From contig NZ_CP084876.1 of the NCBI RefSeq assembly GCF_020525925.1, forward strand, positions 3,658,001-3,722,000: a stretch of DNA of 64,000 bases. The letters run 5' to 3'. Under the pieces are notes generated by a model. That model searched no databases and was not told the DNA's origin. It saw nothing but the letters and a program-made list of their open reading frames with translations. Every line of letters begins with the position of its first letter. Within the stretch, counting starts at the first letter, position 1. The position numbers were made by a program, and so were the translations under genes. Shown here one piece after another: positions 61,130-64,000 of the stretch. Origin of the DNA: Klebsiella quasipneumoniae subsp. quasipneumoniae. GTDB taxonomy: Bacteria > Pseudomonadota > Gammaproteobacteria > Enterobacterales > Enterobacteriaceae.

Positions 61130-62770
61130 TTAGGCGTTCTTCAGCACTTCACTGACAATCTCTACCGCTTCTTTTTCGATCAGTTTGCGATGTTCTTCGC
61201 CGAGGAAGCTTTCGCAGTAGATCTTGTAGGCGTCTTCGGTGCCTGACGGACGCGCCGCGAACCAGCCGTTGTCGGTCATCACTTTCAGGCCGCCAATCGC
61301 CGCCCCGTTGCCCGGCGCTGCGGTCAGACGGGCGGTGATCGGATCCCCCGCCAGGGTGTCAGCGCTGACCATTTCCGGCGACAGCTTAGACAGCGCCGCT
61401 TTCTGCGCGGAGGTCGCGGAAGCCTGCAGACGGTTGTAGCTCGGCGCGCCAAAGCGCTCCGCCAGCTCGTTATAGTGCTCCTGCGGGTTTTTGCCGGTCA
61501 CTGCGGTGATTTCCGCCGCCAGCAGGCACATGATAATGCCGTCTTTATCGGTGGACCACGGCGTGCCGTCGAAGCGCAGGAAGGAGGCCCCGGCGCTCTC
61601 TTCGCCGCCGAAACCGAAGCTGCCGTCGAACAGGCCGTCGACGAACCACTTAAAGCCCACCGGCACTTCCACCAGCTTGCGGCCCAGATCGTTCACCACG
61701 CGGTCAATCATCGCCGAGGAGACGAGGGTTTTACCGACCGCCACCTCTTTGCCCCACTGCGGACGATGCTGGAACAGGTAGTTAATCGCCACCGCCAGAT
61801 AGTGGTTCGGGTTCATCAGCCCGGCTGGGGTGACAATCCCGTGACGGTCGTAATCCGGGTCGTTGGCAAACGCCAGATCGAACTTATCGCGCAGCGCCAG
61901 CAGGCCCGCCATCGCACATTCCGAGGAGCAGTCCATGCGGATGGCGCCGTCTTTATCGAGGTGCATAAAGCGGAAGGTCTGGTCTACCTGGTCGTTCACA
62001 ATGGTCAGATTGAGCTTGTAGTGCTCGCCAATGCGCTTCCAGTATTCGATACCGGAACCGCCCAGCGGATCGACGCCCAGCGTCAGGCCCGCTTTCTGGA
62101 TCGCCGCCATGTCGACGATATCCGCCAGGCCTTCAATAAACGGCTGCACCAGATCCTGCTCTTTGACGTGGCCGGAAGCCAGCGCCGCGTCCAGAGGAAG
62201 GCGTTTCACGCCCTGCAGGCCAGCGGCCAGTAGTTCGTTGGCGCGGTTTTCCACCACTTTGGTGACGTTGGTATCAGCCGGACCGCCGTTTGGCGGGTTG
62301 TACTTGATACCGCCATCTTCCGGCGGGTTGTGTGACGGGGTGATCACAATGCCGTCCGCCAGCGGACCGCCTTTTTTGTTATGCACCAGAATCGCGTTGG
62401 AGACCGCCGGCGTCGGGGTGAAGCCGTTGTTTTCCTGCACGATCACGTCAACACCATTGGCGGTTAACACTTCCAGCACCGAAATAAACGCCGGCTCGGA
62501 CAGGGCGTGGGTATCTTTACCGACATAGCACGGACCGGTGATCCCGTTCTTCGCACGATCTTCCGCAATCGCCTGGGCGATGGCCAGGATATGCGGTTCG
62601 TTGAAGTTGTGACGCGCCGCGCTGCCGCGATGGCCGGAGGTGCCGAATTTGACCGCATGCTCCGCATTACCGACTTCAGGCTTCAGCACGTAGTACTGAG
62701 CAGTCAGTTGGGCGACGTTAATCAAATCACTCTGTTGCGCAGGCTGCCCCGCACGTTTATCGATTGCCAT
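61130..62770 (-). CDS. pgm: Phosphoglucomutase
   Basis: 546 residues from [13 protein letters not shown]. Active phosphoserine in [11 protein letters not shown] (about residue 146), Mg2+ loop DPDYDRHG, sugar loop GGEESAG and phosphate loop [10 protein letters not shown]. It interconverts glucose-1- and glucose-6-phosphate and links gal and glycogen metabolism to glycolysis. A seven-residue extension to 62791 is not conserved. It lies 32 nt after seqA. Confidence 0.98.
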   Translation of the reverse strand: MAIDKRAGQPAQQSDLINVAQLTAQYYVLKPEVGNAEHAVKFGTSGHRGSAARHNFNEPHILAIAQAIAEDRAKNGITGPCYVGKDTHALSEPAFISVLEVLTANGVDVIVQENNGFTPTPAVSNAILVHNKKGGPLADGIVITPSHNPPEDGGIKYNPPNGGPADTNVTKVVENRANELLAAGLQGVKRLPLDAALASGHVKEQDLVQPFIEGLADIVDMAAIQKAGLTLGVDPLGGSGIEYWKRIGEHYKLNLTIVNDQVDQTFRFMHLDKDGAIRMDCSSECAMAGLLALRDKFDLAFANDPDYDRHGIVTPAGLMNPNHYLAVAINYLFQHRPQWGKEVAVGKTLVSSAMIDRVVNDLGRKLVEVPVGFKWFVDGLFDGSFGFGGEESAGASFLRFDGTPWSTDKDGIIMCLLAAEITAVTGKNPQEHYNELAERFGAPSYNRLQASATSAQKAALSKLSPEMVSADTLAGDPITARLTAAPGNGAAIGGLKVMTDNGWFAARPSGTEDAYKIYCESFLGEEHRKLIEKEAVEIVSEVLKNA

Positions 62771-62802
62771 TGCCTGATCCTTCTGGTGCAAATGTTAAAA
62801 AG

Positions 62803-63351
62803 CTAGATCGTGCCGCAAACCTTTTCAATCAGCTCCGCAGGGAACTGCATCGACTGCATGATGTGCTCAATCATGCTGCATTTACGGCCGGTATTGGTAT
62901 TGGTGATCACCCACCACGGTGTACCAGGAACCTGTTTCGGTTTGGTCTGATTACCGCTTTTCAGCAGCGTACGCGCATCTTCCGCGAAGTAGACGCGCGT
63001 GCGGCCATGCAGAGACTCCGTCGCCTCGGCAAATGCTTTACTGTCCAGGGAGTAGAGGGTGGTCAACACCAGCATAAAACGGTTCACCGCGCGCTTCTGC
63101 TCGGCGTATTCATCAGATAACAGCATCTCGCGCATGGCGCGGACTTTATCTTTCGCCGGGTTAGCGGGTTTCACCTCAACGGCAGGCGCGGGCGCCAGCG
63201 CCGGCGCGGCTTTGCTGACCTGTGTAGCCGGTTGGGAAACGGCGGAAAATTTCAGCATGCGCCGTAAAATGTCGGATGCGCTCTCGCCGATATGCAGAGT
63301 GTGGCTGGCAATATAGCGATAGAGTTCATCATCAACTTCAATTGTTTTCAT
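62803..63351 (-). CDS. seqA: Replication initiation regulator SeqA
   Basis: 182 residues from MKTIEVDDELYRYIASHTLH. Residues 1-35 are the filament-forming N-terminal domain (GESASDILRRMLKF). An Ala/Pro linker leads to the hemimethylated-GATC-binding domain with HGRTRVYFAEDA, GNQTKPKQVPGTPWWV and NTNTGRKCSMIEH. It sequesters oriC and the dnaA promoter after replication. The 48-residue upstream frame lacks conservation. Divergent from ybfF, upstream of pgm. Confidence 0.97.
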   Translation of the reverse strand: MKTIEVDDELYRYIASHTLHIGESASDILRRMLKFSAVSQPATQVSKAAPALAPAPAVEVKPANPAKDKVRAMREMLLSDEYAEQKRAVNRFMLVLTTLYSLDSKAFAEATESLHGRTRVYFAEDARTLLKSGNQTKPKQVPGTPWWVITNTNTGRKCSMIEHIMQSMQFPAELIEKVCGTI

Positions 63352-63534
63352 CTTAATCCAGTGCGATATCTTTTCTGAATACAAATCGTTGGGATTATAA
63401 GTACAAATCCCAACCGCGGATAGCGTCAAACCAGGATGGCGGTAAAACTCAGAAAACTTCTGGGTCTTGCAGCCGGATGGCAGAATGTCCAACATAATAC
63501 CCTAACCCGACGGAGCGAAAAAAAGAACTTTGCC

Positions 63535-64000
63535 ATGAAATTAAATAGCCGAGCGCAATCTGCACAGAATCCGCACAACCACTCCCCGATCGTGCTGGTC
63601 CACGGTCTGTTTGGCAGCCTGGACAACCTGGGCATCCTCGCCCGCGACCTGGTCGCCGACCACGATATTCTGCAGGTCGATATGCGCAACCACGGTTTGT
63701 CGCCGCGGTCGCCAGAGATGACCTACCCCGCGATGGCGCAGGATCTGCGCGATACGCTCGACGCGCACCAGATTGAGCGCGCCACCTTTATCGGCCATTC
63801 GATGGGCGGCAAAGCGGTGATGGCGCTGACCGCCCTGGCGCCGGAGCGCATCAACGGTCTGGTGGCGATCGATATCGCCCCGGTGGATTATCATGTTCGC
63901 CGCCATGATGAGATCTTCGCCGCTATCCGCGCCGTCAGCGAATCCGCCGCCAGCACCCGCCAGCAGGCGGCGCAGGTGATGCGCGAGCATCTGCAGGAAG
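63535..64000 (+). CDS. ybfF: Esterase YbfF, 3' end beyond the window
   Basis: 155 residues are visible. Alpha/beta hydrolase: oxyanion HGLFGSLDN (about residue 23), nucleophile elbow GHSMGGKAV (Ser near 89), and IDIAPVDYHVRRH as in E. coli YbfF. It hydrolyses acyl-CoA and short esters in vitro. The catalytic His lies past the window edge. Divergent from seqA. Confidence 0.93.
   Translation, partial: MKLNSRAQSAQNPHNHSPIVLVHGLFGSLDNLGILARDLVADHDILQVDMRNHGLSPRSPEMTYPAMAQDLRDTLDAHQIERATFIGHSMGGKAVMALTALAPERINGLVAIDIAPVDYHVRRHDEIFAAIRAVSESAASTRQQAAQVMREHLQE

Noticed and set aside
63352..63495. 48-residue N-terminal extension of SeqA
   Set aside because: Not present in the family; the filament domain begins at MKTIEV (63351).

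Overview
The window is chromosomal core DNA from a member of the Enterobacterales. Gene content, gene order and the near-E. coli proteins point to Klebsiella or a close relative. The evidence is a GC-rich enteric backbone, a pyrrolidone-carboxylate peptidase gene joined to the 5-oxoprolinase genes, and a bluR/bluF/ycgZ locus beside pgl. I cannot fix the species from sequence reading alone. No phage, plasmid, IS element, resistance gene or CRISPR array is present. Interest lies mainly in regulatory DNA and intergenic repeats.

Layout. 1-3.3 kb: blue-light/cold signalling locus (bluR partial, bluF, then divergent ycgZ-ymgA-ariR). 3.3-5.3 kb: pgl and ybhA. 5.3-10.6 kb: molybdate region (modABC, acrZ, divergent modE-modF) with a ModE operator. 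10.7-15.1 kb: galETKM with both Gal operators. 15.3-20.8 kb: gpmA, aroG (TyrR box), ybgS, zitB, pnuC-nadA (NadR box). 21.1-22.5 kb: a seven-tRNA operon (five Lys, two Val, in the E. coli order lysT-valT-lysW-valZ-lysY-lysZ-lysQ). Its spacers and 3' end carry repeated elements that each end in an exact 18-nt tRNA-Lys 3' tail. 22.6-28.8 kb: Tol-Pal envelope operon (ybgE, ybgC, tolQ, tolR, tolA, tolB, pal, cpoB). 28.9-31.8 kb: cytochrome bd genes cydA-cydB-cydX. 32.6-44.4 kb: sucABCD, sdhCDAB and divergent gltA, covering half the TCA cycle. 44.4-49 kb: nei, then ybgI-pxpB-pxpC-pxpA-pcp. 49.3-52.6 kb: dtpD, phrB, ybfA. 52.9-60.7 kb: kdpFABC-kdpDE. 60.6-64 kb: an unrecognised membrane protein, pgm, seqA and partial ybfF.

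How it works together. The TCA genes and cytochrome bd form a respiratory block; FNR-, ArcA- and CRP-type sites lie upstream of cydA and sdhC. The Tol-Pal genes follow cydABX-ybgE on the same strand. Pcp releases pyroglutamate from peptides, PxpABC opens it to glutamate, and divergent DtpD imports peptides. Kdp scavenges K+ under KdpDE; two KdpE-like boxes lie between ybfA and kdpF. gal supplies UDP-sugars and hexose phosphates, and pgm links them to glycolysis.

Most noteworthy: (1) tRNA-sized hairpin elements ending in a tRNA-Lys tail inside the lysT operon, plus two 158-bp tandem terminator/tail units at its end; (2) an exact TGTACA-N12-TGTACA operator upstream of bluR and related sites in front of ycgZ; (3) a BluF whose EAL domain keeps most catalytic residues but has His in the DDFG metal motif; (4) a second KdpE-like box; (5) ERIC-family elements inside the cyd/ybgE and sdh/suc transcripts.
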